From: Cyclobacteriaceae bacterium
GTDB taxonomy: Bacteria > Bacteroidota > Bacteroidia > Cytophagales > Cyclobacteriaceae
Direction of reading: 5' to 3'
Assembly: GCA_958296015.1 (NCBI GenBank)
Contig: CATQIH010000036.1
Location: 1-46,745 of the forward strand
DNA length: 46,745 nucleotides
Shown piece after piece: positions 26,454-35,792 of the stretch. Every line of letters starts with the position of its first letter. The stretch's first letter is position 1. A program made the translations under genes and the position numbers. The notes beneath the pieces are model-generated. The model had not been told where the DNA came from, did not search any database, and saw only the letters and a program-made list of their open reading frames with translations.

Positions 26454-27542
26454 ATGAAAACATTGTCACTGGGTAAGCCAGTTTTGCTTCTGCTGTTCAC
26501 TTTGTTGCTGATTGCCCTGCTGTATGTAGGACAAACATTTTTGATACCCGTGGGCTATGCCCTGCTGCTGTCTATTGCCATGACTCCCCTGGCCCGTAAG
26601 TTTGAGCAATGGGGCATGGGTCGCGGACTGGCCGTCACGCTGTGCGTCATATTGCTACTGTTACTTGTTGTAGGAATCATCTCTGTGCTGTCGTTTCGAA
26701 TGGTCAGCTTGGTGCAGGATTTCAATGATTTACAAGATCAGATCTTTAAGCGGTTTGATAAAGTAGAAGCTTACATTACCAAACTTACGCATTGGAGCCA
26801 GGAGCGGCAAGTAACCTATCTCAAATCACAAACTTCTATCATTCTAGGTACGGTGAGTACGTATATGCAATCGCTTTTAACTTCTGCGGCTCTTAGCCTG
26901 GTAGAATTTGGTCTGGTTCTTTTCTATACCTTTTGTTTGATGTACTACCGTGAGCGGTTTGAGCAATTCATACTACGTATTGTACCCAGAAAGGAGCAAG
27001 ACACCGCAAAAAGTGTAGAGACAGAAATCAGCAACATGACGTACCAGTACCTTTCAGGCCGGTTGCTGGTGTTGCTGATTCAGGCTGCTATTTATTATGT
27101 GGGCTTTTTGTTGGTGGATGGGCCTTATCCATTGTTTTTTGCTGTATTGGGAGGCATACTCAACATCGTACCCTACATTGGTGCATTGGTGGCCGGTTTG
27201 CTTCCTTTGGTACTGACGCTGTTGACCGGCAGTTTGTTTAATGTACTGGGTGTGGCTGGTGTTGCACTGGCCAACCATCTGTTTGAGAGCAATTACCTCA
27301 CACCTAAGATCGTTGGGGCCAAAATCAAGATCAACCCGTTGTTTACGGTATTCACCGTAGTTATCGGAGAGCTAATCTGGGGCATAGCCGGTATGATTCT
27401 GTTCATTCCTATGCTGGGCGTAGTCAAAATTGTCTGCGACAGCATTACAGAACTCAAACCTTATGGTATGCTGATTGGCGATGAGTCTATCAGCGAAAAG
27501 AAAATGATTAAGAAAGAGAAAAAAGAAAGAGTAGAGACGTGA
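26454..27542 (+). CDS. AI-2E family permease (PerM/TqsA-like)
   Basis: A 362-residue inner-membrane protein with about 7-8 predicted helices. The family features are visible: hydrophobic start (VLLLLFTLLLIALLYVGQTFLI), a soluble middle region (about residues 80-140), then the conserved segment QAAIYYVGFLLVDGPYPLFF and GGILNIVPYIGALVAGLLPL, followed by NHLFESNYLTPKIVG and GELIWGIAGMILFIPMLGVV. Family members export autoinducer-2 or other small molecules, but many have no known substrate and the name does not prove quorum sensing. The C-terminus is a Lys-rich tail. It starts 64 bp after the unknown gene. Confidence 0.87.
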   Translation: MKTLSLGKPVLLLLFTLLLIALLYVGQTFLIPVGYALLLSIAMTPLARKFEQWGMGRGLAVTLCVILLLLLVVGIISVLSFRMVSLVQDFNDLQDQIFKRFDKVEAYITKLTHWSQERQVTYLKSQTSIILGTVSTYMQSLLTSAALSLVEFGLVLFYTFCLMYYRERFEQFILRIVPRKEQDTAKSVETEISNMTYQYLSGRLLVLLIQAAIYYVGFLLVDGPYPLFFAVLGGILNIVPYIGALVAGLLPLVLTLLTGSLFNVLGVAGVALANHLFESNYLTPKIVGAKIKINPLFTVFTVVIGELIWGIAGMILFIPMLGVVKIVCDSITELKPYGMLIGDESISEKKMIKKEKKERVET

Positions 27543-27674
27543 TACACACAGGCAAGCAATACAGTCTAAAAGACCTTTTGACACAGGCAGAGGAGCTATA
27601 GCCTGCAACTAGCAAGCTGCAAACAGAAAAGTCTGCTGTTTACTATCTACAGCCAGTAAAATTATTACAACAAC

Positions 27675-29489
27675 ATGCTAATAAAATCAATGGTACGTTC
27701 TTTATTATCCACTGATACTTATCCGCTCATAGAAGACCACGCCATCATTGGCGACCTCAAGACGGCTGCGCTGGTAGAGAAAACCGGCACCATCAACTTC
27801 CTTTGTTTTCCTACCTTCGATGCGCCCAGCGTGTTTGCCGCGCTGCTTGATCAGAAGAAAGGGGGACATTTCAAACTTCATCCTGACAGTCAGCAGACCA
27901 GTTATAAGCAGTTTTACATGCCTGATACCAATGTGCTTATCACCCGTTTTCTCACACCCGAAGGTATTGCTGAAATAACAGACATCATGCCATTGGACGG
28001 GGAGAAAGCTGGCAATAGGCTGGTGCGCCGTGTGGCAGGTATCACCGGTGAAGTAAAGTTTCAGATGGAATGTAGTCCGGCCTTCCATTACGGGCAGCAT
28101 CCGCACAAGATAACGCAGGCTTCCGATCATGAACTGCTTTTTGTAGAGGAACAGGCGCACGGACTTTCGCTGCGGCTGGTAAGTTCGGAGCCTTTGCAAC
28201 AGGAAAAAAAGCGTGGCACTGCTACTTTTACCCTCAAAGCAGGCAAGCAGGCAGTCTTTGTATTGGAAAACGACACGTCTCCGGTCATTCACGAGCAGAT
28301 ACAACAGTTTGCCCAAGATATGTTTCAGGAAACGCTCTCTTACTGGCGCAACTGGATCAGCCAGTGTACCTATCGGGGCAACTGGCAGGCGGAGGTACAC
28401 CGCTCGGCACTCACGCTGAAGCTGCTGATCTCTCACGAACATGGCTCTATGGTGGCAGCCCCTACTTTTTCTTTGCCCGAACAGCTGGGCGGCTCACTCA
28501 ACTGGGACTACCGCTATACCTGGATACGCGACGCGTCTTTTTCTATGCACGCGCTCATTCACCTGGGATTCAAAAAAGAGGCGGAGCATTTTATCCGGTG
28601 GATTGAGAAAATCTGTGCACATCTGCACGACAAAAATGATACGTTGAGTATTATGTACCGACAGGATGGCACGCAGAATCTACAAGAACAAACACTGGAT
28701 CATCTGGAAGGGTACTGCCAGTCGTCGCCTGTGCGCATAGGCAACCAGGCTTATCAGCAAGAGCAACTGGATGTGTATGGCGAGCTGATGAATGCCGTGT
28801 ATCTGTATGACAAATTTTGCGAGCCAATCTCTCACCGGCTCTGGACCTATATCCAGCGGCTCATTGACTGGCTGACAGACCACTGGCAGGAAAAAGATCA
28901 GGGGCTGTGGGAAGAAAGAGGCAAGAGCCAGTCTTTCCTTTACTCGCGCCTGATGGAATGGGTAGCCCTTGAGCGAAGCGTGGAACTGGCGCAGAAGCAC
29001 TCTTTTCCGCTGCCTACCCGTTGGATAAAAGTACGCGATCAGCTTTTTAAAAATATCTATAAAAACTTTTGGGATGAACAGCAACAGGCTTTTGTAAAAG
29101 AAGAAGGAAAAGACACCTTGGATGCTTCTGTGTTGCTGATGCCTATCATGCGAATTATTTCCGGCAAAGACCCGCAGTGGCTGTCTACCCTGCAAAAGAT
29201 GGAAGAAGTACTGGCCTCTGATGTGCTGGTGCTTCGTTACCTGCCAAAGCCCGGCAAAGAAGAAGGCACCTTTACGGCTTGTGGTTTTTGGTACATAGAA
29301 TGCCTGGCCCGCAGCGGACAAACTGATAAAGCCCGGTTGTATTTTGATAAGATGCTAGCCTATGGCAACCATGTAGGGCTATATTCCGAAGAAATCAGCT
29401 TGCAGGGAAGACAACAGGGCAATTTCCCCCAGGCACTCAGCCATCTCACCCTGATCAGCACTGCTTTGTATCTTAATGAGCCTGCGTGA
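27675..29489 (+). CDS. glycoside hydrolase family 15 (glucoamylase/trehalase-like)
   Basis: A 604-residue protein. The N-terminal domain (about 1-225) is beta-rich and begins with the family element YPLIEDHAIIGDLKTAALV, with SINFLCFPTFDAPSVFAALLD-like wording close behind. The (alpha/alpha)6 domain holds LNWDYRYTWIRDASF (about residue 275), with Asp/Arg for sugar binding. A Glu near residue 540 in FWYIECLARSG fits the catalytic region, as does the LYSEEISLQG segment late in the chain (catalytic base Glu). No signal peptide is visible, so a cytoplasmic role on trehalose or maltodextrins is likely. It is separated by 132 bp from the permease gene. Confidence 0.88.
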   Translation: MLIKSMVRSLLSTDTYPLIEDHAIIGDLKTAALVEKTGTINFLCFPTFDAPSVFAALLDQKKGGHFKLHPDSQQTSYKQFYMPDTNVLITRFLTPEGIAEITDIMPLDGEKAGNRLVRRVAGITGEVKFQMECSPAFHYGQHPHKITQASDHELLFVEEQAHGLSLRLVSSEPLQQEKKRGTATFTLKAGKQAVFVLENDTSPVIHEQIQQFAQDMFQETLSYWRNWISQCTYRGNWQAEVHRSALTLKLLISHEHGSMVAAPTFSLPEQLGGSLNWDYRYTWIRDASFSMHALIHLGFKKEAEHFIRWIEKICAHLHDKNDTLSIMYRQDGTQNLQEQTLDHLEGYCQSSPVRIGNQAYQQEQLDVYGELMNAVYLYDKFCEPISHRLWTYIQRLIDWLTDHWQEKDQGLWEERGKSQSFLYSRLMEWVALERSVELAQKHSFPLPTRWIKVRDQLFKNIYKNFWDEQQQAFVKEEGKDTLDASVLLMPIMRIISGKDPQWLSTLQKMEEVLASDVLVLRYLPKPGKEEGTFTACGFWYIECLARSGQTDKARLYFDKMLAYGNHVGLYSEEISLQGRQQGNFPQALSHLTLISTALYLNEPA

Positions 29490-29552
29490 TGAATGCGTGT
29501 ATTGTAAACTACATTAAGCAGCATTTTTCAATCTTTTCTAAGCGACCCTGCC

Positions 29553-29605
29553 ATTCCGACCGCCAGGCGTCCCTGCGATTCACTTCGCAGCGATAGCGGA
29601 GGAAT
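29553..29605. repeat. REP-like palindromic element
   Basis: Arms ATTCCGACCGC and GCGGAGGAAT flank a perfect inner hairpin, CTGCGA at 29573-29578 and TCGCAG at 29585-29590 with a 6-nt loop. The ATTCC..GGAAT termini are like dispersed palindromes seen in many Bacteroidota. Only one copy is in this window, so repetition is not proven. Confidence 0.45.
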
Positions 29606-29653
29606 CTTTGCCACCAGTAGAACTGCACGCAGTTGATCGGTTGCGTGGTTAAG

Positions 29654-29675
29654 ATCCCTAACGGGATGGCTTTTT
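29654..29675 (+). terminator. possible terminator after the GH15 gene
   Basis: Short perfect stem ATCCC (29654-29658) and GGGAT (29663-29667) with a 4-nt loop, followed by GGC and five T. It lies 165 bp after the stop of the GH15 gene. The stem is short, so confidence is modest. Confidence 0.4.
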
Positions 29676-30041
29676 GACCTTTTCTGTGAGCTTGTGTTAG
29701 CTAAAGACTCGCAAATAGTGGGAAAGCTGAAGCAACTTTTTTATAAACAGGTTTATGGACTTGTCAAGTCTATCAAACTATCCAATAGTCATTAGGACTT
29801 GGGGAAAGTGCCTGAGCTATCTACAGGTTACAAGACTTGCAGAGGCATGTATTTGTGTATATACTCTAGGTGCCACTGTGGAAAAGTTACTTTGGAACGG
29901 GCCCCGCGGCTTGGGCACACAGGACGTTTGAAATGTACTGCAATACATTTGATATAAGGCTTTCGGCTACTGCTTGGCCGTCATTGTCTCGTCTCAACAA
30001 TTTGTAAGAAAACACGTTATTAGTTTTGTCTTTTATGCAAA

Positions 30042-30495
30042 ATGTTAAGATTTATGGACTGGTTATTTCTGGCAGCCATCTTACCATTACTGCTGATTGG
30101 GTATCAGCTTTTCATCGATTGGATAGATGTCTTTCCCTGGAATGATATTGGCACAAAGACATTTCGCGAACGTACGCTGGAGACCGCACTGAATTATGCA
30201 CCGCTTTTACTTATTTCGTTTGCGTTCTTTCATCCGTCTCCTATGGGTATCCTGCTAGGGATGTTGGGTAGCTATCTTTACCTTTTTGGTCATCTGAATG
30301 CCTGGTGGCGACCTTATTTCTTTGGTGCTTCTGCTAAAGAACAGCAAGAATACACTCGCCTGTTTCAGCGCACTTATAAGGTTTTACCATCTATCGATAA
30401 CCAACCATCCTGTCCCTGACGCTGAGCACATGGTGCTGGGCCTTATTGTAATAGGGTTGTGCCTATGTAGTACCGTAGCCTATCTGGTATACTGA
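30042..30495 (+). CDS. unknown small membrane protein, probably frameshifted
   Basis: ATG 30042 opens a frame of 125 residues that stops at 30419. The next frame carries on directly as VPDAEHMVLGLIVIGLCLCSTVAYLVY to a stop at 30495, which looks like a final membrane helix. A break at GATAACCAACCATCC (about 30397-30411) would join them, giving about 150 residues. The protein has hydrophobic helices at about 7-23, 52-63 and 70-85, a WWRPYFFG motif and a polar EQQEYTRLFQRTYKVLP segment. No family was recognised. An alternative is that the 125-residue form is the true product. Confidence 0.6.
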
Positions 30496-30534
30496 CTACC
30501 TCTTGCACAAACCGGATACAACAGAAGAATTTGT

Positions 30535-31062
30535 TCAGTCCTTTAGCTGATACCAATCTATATTGGTCAGTGGCTGTCGCCTGCCCTTGAAGGGTGCTGG
30601 TGAATAATTGTCTGCCAGATAATCCAGGATTGTTGATTCATTATCGCCCAAGTCCCACAGGCCCTGTGTTTCCTGCATCCATACGATCTTCTCATGCCAG
30701 CCTTCACGGGTGAAGCGATTTTGCAGGATCAGGTCGCTGGAATGGCAGGCCGTGCAGGTGCTTTTGACGATTTGCAGCCCATCTGCTGCCAGCAATCCGG
30801 TTTGCACATCCTTGCCGTCCTCTATTTGTGGCTCAGCAGGAGCTGCCGTCTCAGGGGCTGGTTGCGTATCGGTTTTAACGGCCACTGTCTGTTCGGTATG
30901 TGGTTCTGCGGCTGTTGATTCGCTGTTGTCTGCTGTTAGCTGATAGGCGAGGAAGATAGCCCCTCCTATTAGTAACACAACCAGCCCTGCCAGCATCTTG
31001 GTGACGTTGAGCAGGCTATTGAAAATATCACGCTCGTTTTGCGTATGCTCTTGCTTTTTCAT
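30535..31062 (-). CDS. c-type cytochrome subunit of sulfite dehydrogenase (SorB-like)
   Basis: A 175-residue membrane-anchored cytochrome c. One N-terminal helix (about residues 23-40) is followed by a low-complexity Ala/Pro/Glu/Thr linker (about 45-85) and a haem-binding motif CTACH (residues 103-107). The C-terminal domain lacks a second CxxCH. It starts 11 bp after the molybdenum enzyme gene stop, so the pair is almost certainly co-transcribed. The role is to take electrons from the sulfite dehydrogenase to the respiratory chain. The linker suggests a flexible tether; an axial Met was not clearly placed. Confidence 0.82.
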   Translation of the reverse strand: MKKQEHTQNERDIFNSLLNVTKMLAGLVVLLIGGAIFLAYQLTADNSESTAAEPHTEQTVAVKTDTQPAPETAAPAEPQIEDGKDVQTGLLAADGLQIVKSTCTACHSSDLILQNRFTREGWHEKIVWMQETQGLWDLGDNESTILDYLADNYSPAPFKGRRQPLTNIDWYQLKD

Positions 31063-31073
31063 AAACAGATGAT

Positions 31074-32333
31074 TTAGCTTACTTTTACGGCAATTCTATG
31101 GCAGGCATTGTTGAGATAGCCTTTGGGATTCCAGCCAGGAACCAACATGGGCTGAGCAACGCCTTGGTCATCGGTAGCCCTAGCCCAGATTTCGTAATAA
31201 CCTGACAGTGGAAAACCCACCTCTGCCGACCATTGCTGCCATGCCAGGTGGTTGGCGGGTTTTTTGAGGTTGCAGGTTTGCCAGGTAGCCCCAAAGTCGG
31301 CAGAAACTTCCATTTTTGCTACGCTGCGTTCGCCCGCCCAGGCATGGCCGCGCACGTTGAGCTTTTTAGATTTGTCAAACATAGCCCCTGACTTAGGGTG
31401 TGTGATGATAGATTTCACCGGCATAGATTCTATGATGACCATATCTTCTTCCGGTACTTTTTCGCCCGGTGCTACCGGATGTTTGGGCACCCGGTAAGAG
31501 TCACCCATCATCTTGGGGCCATCGTGTACTTGGTTGCGCACCACGATTTTGTGCAACCATTTGCCGGAAGTAGAAGCAGGCCAGCCACCACATACCAGGC
31601 GCAACGGATAACCGTGTGCCACAGGAATATCTTCACCATTCATAGCCCAGGCGATCAGCGTTTCGTCCTGCATCGCCTTAGAGATGGGCACGCCCCGGGA
31701 GATAGGCACTTTATCAGGATCGCCGCTTAGGTGTTTGTCTTTGCCATAGTAGCCAATATAGACCGCATTTTCTTTGATACCTACATCTTCCAGTACATCA
31801 CGCAGACGGGCACCGGTCCACTTGGCGCAATACACAGCTCCTTCCTCCCATTGGTTGCCAGAAGCAGGCGGATAAAAACCGGCACGTCCGTTGCCACCAC
31901 ATTCCAGCACAAGTTGATAGGTATAAGGCTTAAATCGCTTTTTGAAATCAGCCAAGCTGTAGGTTTTTTCGGCTTTCACAGATTCGCCTCCAAAGGTAAG
32001 AGTCCACTGGCTGGCGTCCATATTTACGGGAATAAGTCCGTTATTACGCACAAATACATTGGGGAAAGTGGTAACAGCTTCATCGAGCAAATATGGGGGT
32101 GTTTCTACGTTCCAGGGCTTATCGTTGCGGATGATTAAATCCTCGCTTTTTCCTTTTAGCGGGTTATCATCTATTGCAAAGGCCAGAGGCACATAACCGG
32201 CAGGCAGATGCGCCGCATGTACAATCTGGGTACCCAAAGCGGCTGTCATGGCAGACAAAGCACTCTTTTTCAGGAATGACCGCCGATTCCACAACGGCCC
32301 TTGTATGACCAAAGGTTTGTTTGGGTTTGACAT
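31074..32333 (-). CDS. sulfite dehydrogenase/oxidase, molybdopterin subunit (SorA-like)
   Basis: A 419-residue molybdopterin enzyme with a Tat signal (NRRSFLKKSALSAMTAALG, Arg-Arg at residues 17-18). The molybdenum-ligating Cys lies in LECGGNGRAGFYP (Cys 145). Further sulfite-oxidase features are AKWTGARLRDVL, a substrate-side HGYPLRLVCGGW and GGWPASTSGKWLHKIVV. The dimerisation beta-sandwich fills the C-terminal third (AMFDKSKKLNVRGHAWAGER). Oxidises sulfite to sulfate in the periplasm and passes electrons to the adjacent cytochrome c. First of a two-gene minus-strand operon; its promoter lies in 32334-32613, shared with the divergent sigma factor gene. Confidence 0.9.
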   Translation of the reverse strand: MSNPNKPLVIQGPLWNRRSFLKKSALSAMTAALGTQIVHAAHLPAGYVPLAFAIDDNPLKGKSEDLIIRNDKPWNVETPPYLLDEAVTTFPNVFVRNNGLIPVNMDASQWTLTFGGESVKAEKTYSLADFKKRFKPYTYQLVLECGGNGRAGFYPPASGNQWEEGAVYCAKWTGARLRDVLEDVGIKENAVYIGYYGKDKHLSGDPDKVPISRGVPISKAMQDETLIAWAMNGEDIPVAHGYPLRLVCGGWPASTSGKWLHKIVVRNQVHDGPKMMGDSYRVPKHPVAPGEKVPEEDMVIIESMPVKSIITHPKSGAMFDKSKKLNVRGHAWAGERSVAKMEVSADFGATWQTCNLKKPANHLAWQQWSAEVGFPLSGYYEIWARATDDQGVAQPMLVPGWNPKGYLNNACHRIAVKVS

Positions 32334-32613
32334 AGGTTGTTAGGTTGTTTTTGTATACTTAAACTCCAAAGATAGCCGTTTTATTTTGATAAATTATATA
32401 GTTTATGTGAGTTAAGATACAGGTGATCCAATATCACCTTTGCTATTTTCGCTGATCGCTTTTTTAATATAAGCAAAGTTTCGTAACATAGAATCGGCAG
32501 ACATAGCCGTAGAGGTTCCCGGCAAGACATCGTTTCTGTATTTATATCAGAACAAACGCCTATATGTGCTATATTTGCTCTTTAGTTCCTGATTCTGCAA
32601 GATTACGAACCCA

Positions 32614-33183
32614 ATGGAAGATGAACAGGGTCTCTGGATTCAGTTTTTAAAAGGCAGTGAAAAAGCGTTAGCTGATATTTTTCTCCAGCATCATGATGAT
32701 TTGATCCGCTATGGATTGAAGCTTACAAAATCCACGCCTATGGTGGAAGATTGTATCCAGGACTTGTTTTTTAAGCTATGGAAGAACAGGGCTAACCTAC
32801 AGGTTGTACGAATAGTTAAACCTTATCTGTTTCGTTCGCTGCGCAACCATCTTGTAGATAGCCTGGAACTGCAAAAGCAACGGATCACTCAAGACCTGGA
32901 TGAGGAAACCGTTTATCACTTTGATCTTACGTATCATGCAAAAGACTTTTTTTCTGAAGATTCCGACGATGAAAATCTCGATCGGGTCATTGATGCCCTG
33001 AATTTACTTACACCCCGCCAGCGCGAAGTGGTTTACTTGCGCTTTTTTGAGAATCTCGATTTCGAAGCCATCGCCAAAGTGATGGAAATGAATGTACAGT
33101 CTGTTCGCAACGTCCTGCACAGAGGATTGTTGACGATGCGAAAAGCCTCTCTGCTCGTCGCTTTGCTGTGCTATGTCCTATAG
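32614..33183 (+). CDS. ECF RNA polymerase sigma factor (FecI-like)
   Basis: A 189-residue sigma-70 family protein of the extracytoplasmic-function type. Region 2 includes HHDDLIRYGLKLTKSTPMVEDC followed by the IQDLFFKLWKNR element (residues about 30-65), and region 4 has LTPRQREVVYLRFFENLDFE with the helix-turn-helix following (about 130-185). It is followed by a FecR anti-sigma gene and susC, the standard trans-envelope signalling arrangement in Bacteroidota. Signals from the SusC receptor through FecR would release it to transcribe the locus. A -7-like TATATTTG is at 32570-32577, but no matching -33 box was found. Confidence 0.92.
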   Translation: MEDEQGLWIQFLKGSEKALADIFLQHHDDLIRYGLKLTKSTPMVEDCIQDLFFKLWKNRANLQVVRIVKPYLFRSLRNHLVDSLELQKQRITQDLDEETVYHFDLTYHAKDFFSEDSDDENLDRVIDALNLLTPRQREVVYLRFFENLDFEAIAKVMEMNVQSVRNVLHRGLLTMRKASLLVALLCYVL

Positions 33184-33310
33184 CAATGCCTGATTTATCT
33201 GCTTTGTCTGTTCGTTTAAATATTCTTACAAAAAAAAATTTAATAACAGTGAGTATAAAATGATCTTGTCGCCGTGTGTAGGAAAAAGAGGTACCACATT
33301 ACCCGGCTAT

Positions 33311-34360
33311 ATGGAAAGAGGTTACAAAAACGTTGAAGATTTCATTTTGGATGAGTCTTTTCATGAATATGTAAAAGGACAGCCACAGGCATCTGTCAAC
33401 TTCTGGAATAGTTGGGTAGCAGACCACCCTGCCCAGGAAACAGCCGTTGCAACCGCCAAAAACATGCTTGCCACATTGTTTGATGCGCAAAAGGCAGATG
33501 TAACTATTGACAAACAGCAAGCTCTGAAAAAGCTGATGCGCCGCATACATCAAGAAGAGCAGCACAAACCACGCACACTTTTTATACCTACCTGGCTGAA
33601 GGTTGCGGCCATTGTGCTGGTTACCGCAGGGCTAACTTGGTTAGCCATGTTTTATTACCAGCAACAGGCAGGTGCTATAGACTCTATGGCTTACAATGAA
33701 ATCATTGTGCCTATTGGTGAAAAGTCCCAGGTTATTTTATCTGATGGCACACAAGTTTGGATCAATTCAGGCAGCCACTTCAAATACCCTACGCAATTCA
33801 GTATACAATCACGCGAGGTTTTATTATCTGGTGAAGCGTTTTTTGATGTTACGCACCGGCAAGGTCAGCCATTTAAGATATTTACCAAAGACTCGGAAAT
33901 TAAAGTACTGGGCACAGCCTTTAATGTAAAATCTTATCCCGATGAGGTTAAAACCGAAACCACAGTGCTGCGCGGGCTGGTCAGCGTACAGGGTTTAGGA
34001 CGCAAGAATCCGCCGGTGCTCGTTCGCCCAAAGCAGGCATTAGAAACGCGGACTGATTCTCTGACCACAGGTTCTGCTGTAAAAAATACGATCACAAACA
34101 ACGTCAATGTGGATGCGGTCACCAATTGGAAAGATCAGGCATTGGTGTTTGCGGATGAACCCCTGGAGGATATGGCAGTCAAAATGGAACGTTGGTTCAA
34201 CGTGCAGATTACCATTACTGATGATGCCCTCAAGAAGGAACGCTATAACGGCAAGTTTGCAAACAACGAAACGGTGTACCAGGTATTAAAAGCCATTAAG
34301 CTTACCACCCCTATCCAATACAAAGCAAATGGAAATCACATCATCATTTCACGAAAATAA
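33311..34360 (+). CDS. FecR-family anti-sigma factor
   Basis: Start taken at ATG 33311 (MERGYKNVEDFILDESFHEYV); an upstream in-frame ATG at 33260 would add 17 residues with no clear role. About 349 residues. A cytoplasmic N-terminal domain binds the sigma factor. One membrane helix (about residues 93-115, WLKVAAIVLVTAGLTWLAMF) follows. The periplasmic FecR domain has EIIVPIGEKSQVILSDGT and SREVLLSGEAFFDV with FNVKSYPDE; the C-terminal DUF4974-like module is ALVFADEPLEDMAVKMERWF to the end. It should sense the SusC N-terminal STN domain, which is itself part of the duplicated region downstream. It lies 127 bp after the sigma factor stop. Confidence 0.92.
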   Translation: MERGYKNVEDFILDESFHEYVKGQPQASVNFWNSWVADHPAQETAVATAKNMLATLFDAQKADVTIDKQQALKKLMRRIHQEEQHKPRTLFIPTWLKVAAIVLVTAGLTWLAMFYYQQQAGAIDSMAYNEIIVPIGEKSQVILSDGTQVWINSGSHFKYPTQFSIQSREVLLSGEAFFDVTHRQGQPFKIFTKDSEIKVLGTAFNVKSYPDEVKTETTVLRGLVSVQGLGRKNPPVLVRPKQALETRTDSLTTGSAVKNTITNNVNVDAVTNWKDQALVFADEPLEDMAVKMERWFNVQITITDDALKKERYNGKFANNETVYQVLKAIKLTTPIQYKANGNHIIISRK

Positions 34361-34508
34361 ATTACTCACCTACAACTCCCATTAAAAACAATGCCTATGA
34401 CCTAAAAGAACAAAAAAAGACCAGAGAGGCATCAGTAACTCCCGATCCTAAAATCTGAGATGGCCTCTAACACAGCTAATCGAAAACTTCAACCTAATTT
34501 ATAAGAAT

Positions 34509-35792
34509 ATGAAAAAATTATCGCCCGATGAATCAAGAGTGAATTACATCCATCAATCACTCCTAAAGCTAAGCACTGTTTTATTGATTGTATTTACCTT
34601 ACCCGCAGTGGCTATCGGCTACTCATACTCACAGGATGCTTCCGTAAAATTATCTTACAACACTGGAAAAGTGGTAGATTTTGTCAAGTCTATAGAAGAT
34701 CAAACGGAATACCGGGTTTTCTATAAGTCCGACCAGATAGACATGACCAAAGTGGTGGAAGTTTCTTCACGGGAGATGACCGTCTCTTCGCTATTGGATG
34801 AGGTATTGAAGGGAAGTAGGCTCACTTATAAATTGCTGGATAAAATGATTGTCATCACCCCATATGATGCCGTCAAGACGGTAAGTGGCAAAGTGACTGA
34901 TGAAAATGATGAGGCTATTCCTGGTGTAAATATCGTGATCAAAGGAACCTCTCAGGGAACTATTTCAGACGTAAATGGCCAGTTCTCTATGGAAGTACCA
35001 GATGAGGACGCGATACTGGTATTTTCTTATATTGGCTACACGCCGGAAGAGATAGCTGTTGGCAACCGTTCGGTACTGGATATTTCTTTAATGCCAGACA
35101 TTACCAGCCTCAAAGAAGTGGTAGTGGTAGGCTATGGCACTCAAAAGAAGGCAGATGTAACAGGTGCTGTTTCTACCATTTCTATCAAAGACTTCAAAGA
35201 CCAACCTGTTACCACGGTAAGCTCGGCAATGCAGGGCCGCATGGCCGGTATCAACATCACCAACAATTCGGGTGAACCGGGAGGTTCGGTAAAGATTCGT
35301 ATCCGCGGAGCTAATTCTATTCAGGGGGGCAATGACCCGCTTATCGTCATGGATGGTATACAGCTTACCAACATGAGCCTGCAAGATATCAACGTAAACG
35401 ATATTGCTTCTATCGAGGTACTAAAGGATGCCTCAGCCACCGCCATTTATGGTTCTCGGGGTGCCAATGGGGTCGTGATGATCACCACCAAGAAAGGAAC
35501 CGGGGAAAAAACAACGGTCACCTTTACTTCAAATACCGGAATTGCCAACCGTACCTACAAGTATGATCTACTAAATCCTGTAGCGTATGCTGAAATGGCC
35601 AACGCGGCCCGAGGTGCTGCTATCACTCCTAAAGCTAAGCACTGTTTTATTGATTGTATTTACCTTACCCGCAGTGGCTATCGGCTACTCATACTCACAG
35701 GATGCTTCCGTAAAATTATCTTACAACACTGGAAAAGTGGTAGATTTTGTCAAGTCTATAGAAGATCAAACGGAATACCGGGTTTTCTATAA
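34509..35792 (+). pseudogene. SusC/RagA-family TonB receptor, truncated first copy
   Basis: Frame opens at ATG 34509 (MKKLSPDESRVNYIHQSLLK) with a signal peptide and runs 371 correct residues: STN domain (about 40-105), carboxypeptidase-regulatory-like beta domain (about 120-200) and plug (about 205-330). The duplication junction at 35622 then shifts it; 56 out-of-frame residues follow and it stops at 35792, before any barrel strand. The product would be a soluble periplasmic STN-plug fragment. The promoter lies upstream of this copy. It is otherwise identical to the same region of the second copy (1066-bp offset), so this is a recent event or an assembly error, not an old pseudogene. Confidence 0.9.
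34556..35621. repeat. susC tandem duplication, copy 1 (1066 bp)
   Basis: First copy of a direct tandem repeat. Position n matches n+1066 throughout the parts compared, and the encoded residues are identical. The copies meet at 35621/35622 with a 3-bp microhomology, ATC (34556-34558, 35622-35624 and 36688-36690). The length is 3 x 355 + 1, so it breaks the frame. Confidence 0.93.

Larger units (their letters stand above)
29490..30041. other. 552-bp non-coding region with several palindromes
   Basis: No gene is visible. It contains: an imperfect palindrome with arms ATTCCGACCGC (29553-29563) and GCGGAGGAAT (29596-29605) that encloses a perfect hairpin CTGCGA/TCGCAG (29573-29590); a hairpin ATCCC/GGGAT followed by a T run (29654-29675); two adjacent palindromes (29743-29756 and 29758-29770); and a perfect stem AAATGTA/TACATTT (29931-29950). 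The first resembles the dispersed REP-like elements of Bacteroidota. A GC-rich stretch at about 29896-29925 stands out. An RNA gene is possible but no known family was matched by eye. Confidence 0.5.

Noticed and set aside
29690-30000. RNase P RNA, SRP RNA or group II intron in the palindrome-rich region
   Set aside because: GGGGAAAGTGCC near 29810 is only weakly like an RNase P core, and no intron domain V or reverse transcriptase was visible.
16012-30411. The qcrB break (TTCCTTCC) and the 30042-gene break (AACCAACC) as 4-bp transposon-excision footprints
   Set aside because: Both sites have 4-bp tandem repeats, but cytochrome b spacing is better kept by a 1-bp insertion, and no matching excised element was found. 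Slippage or base-calling error is simpler.
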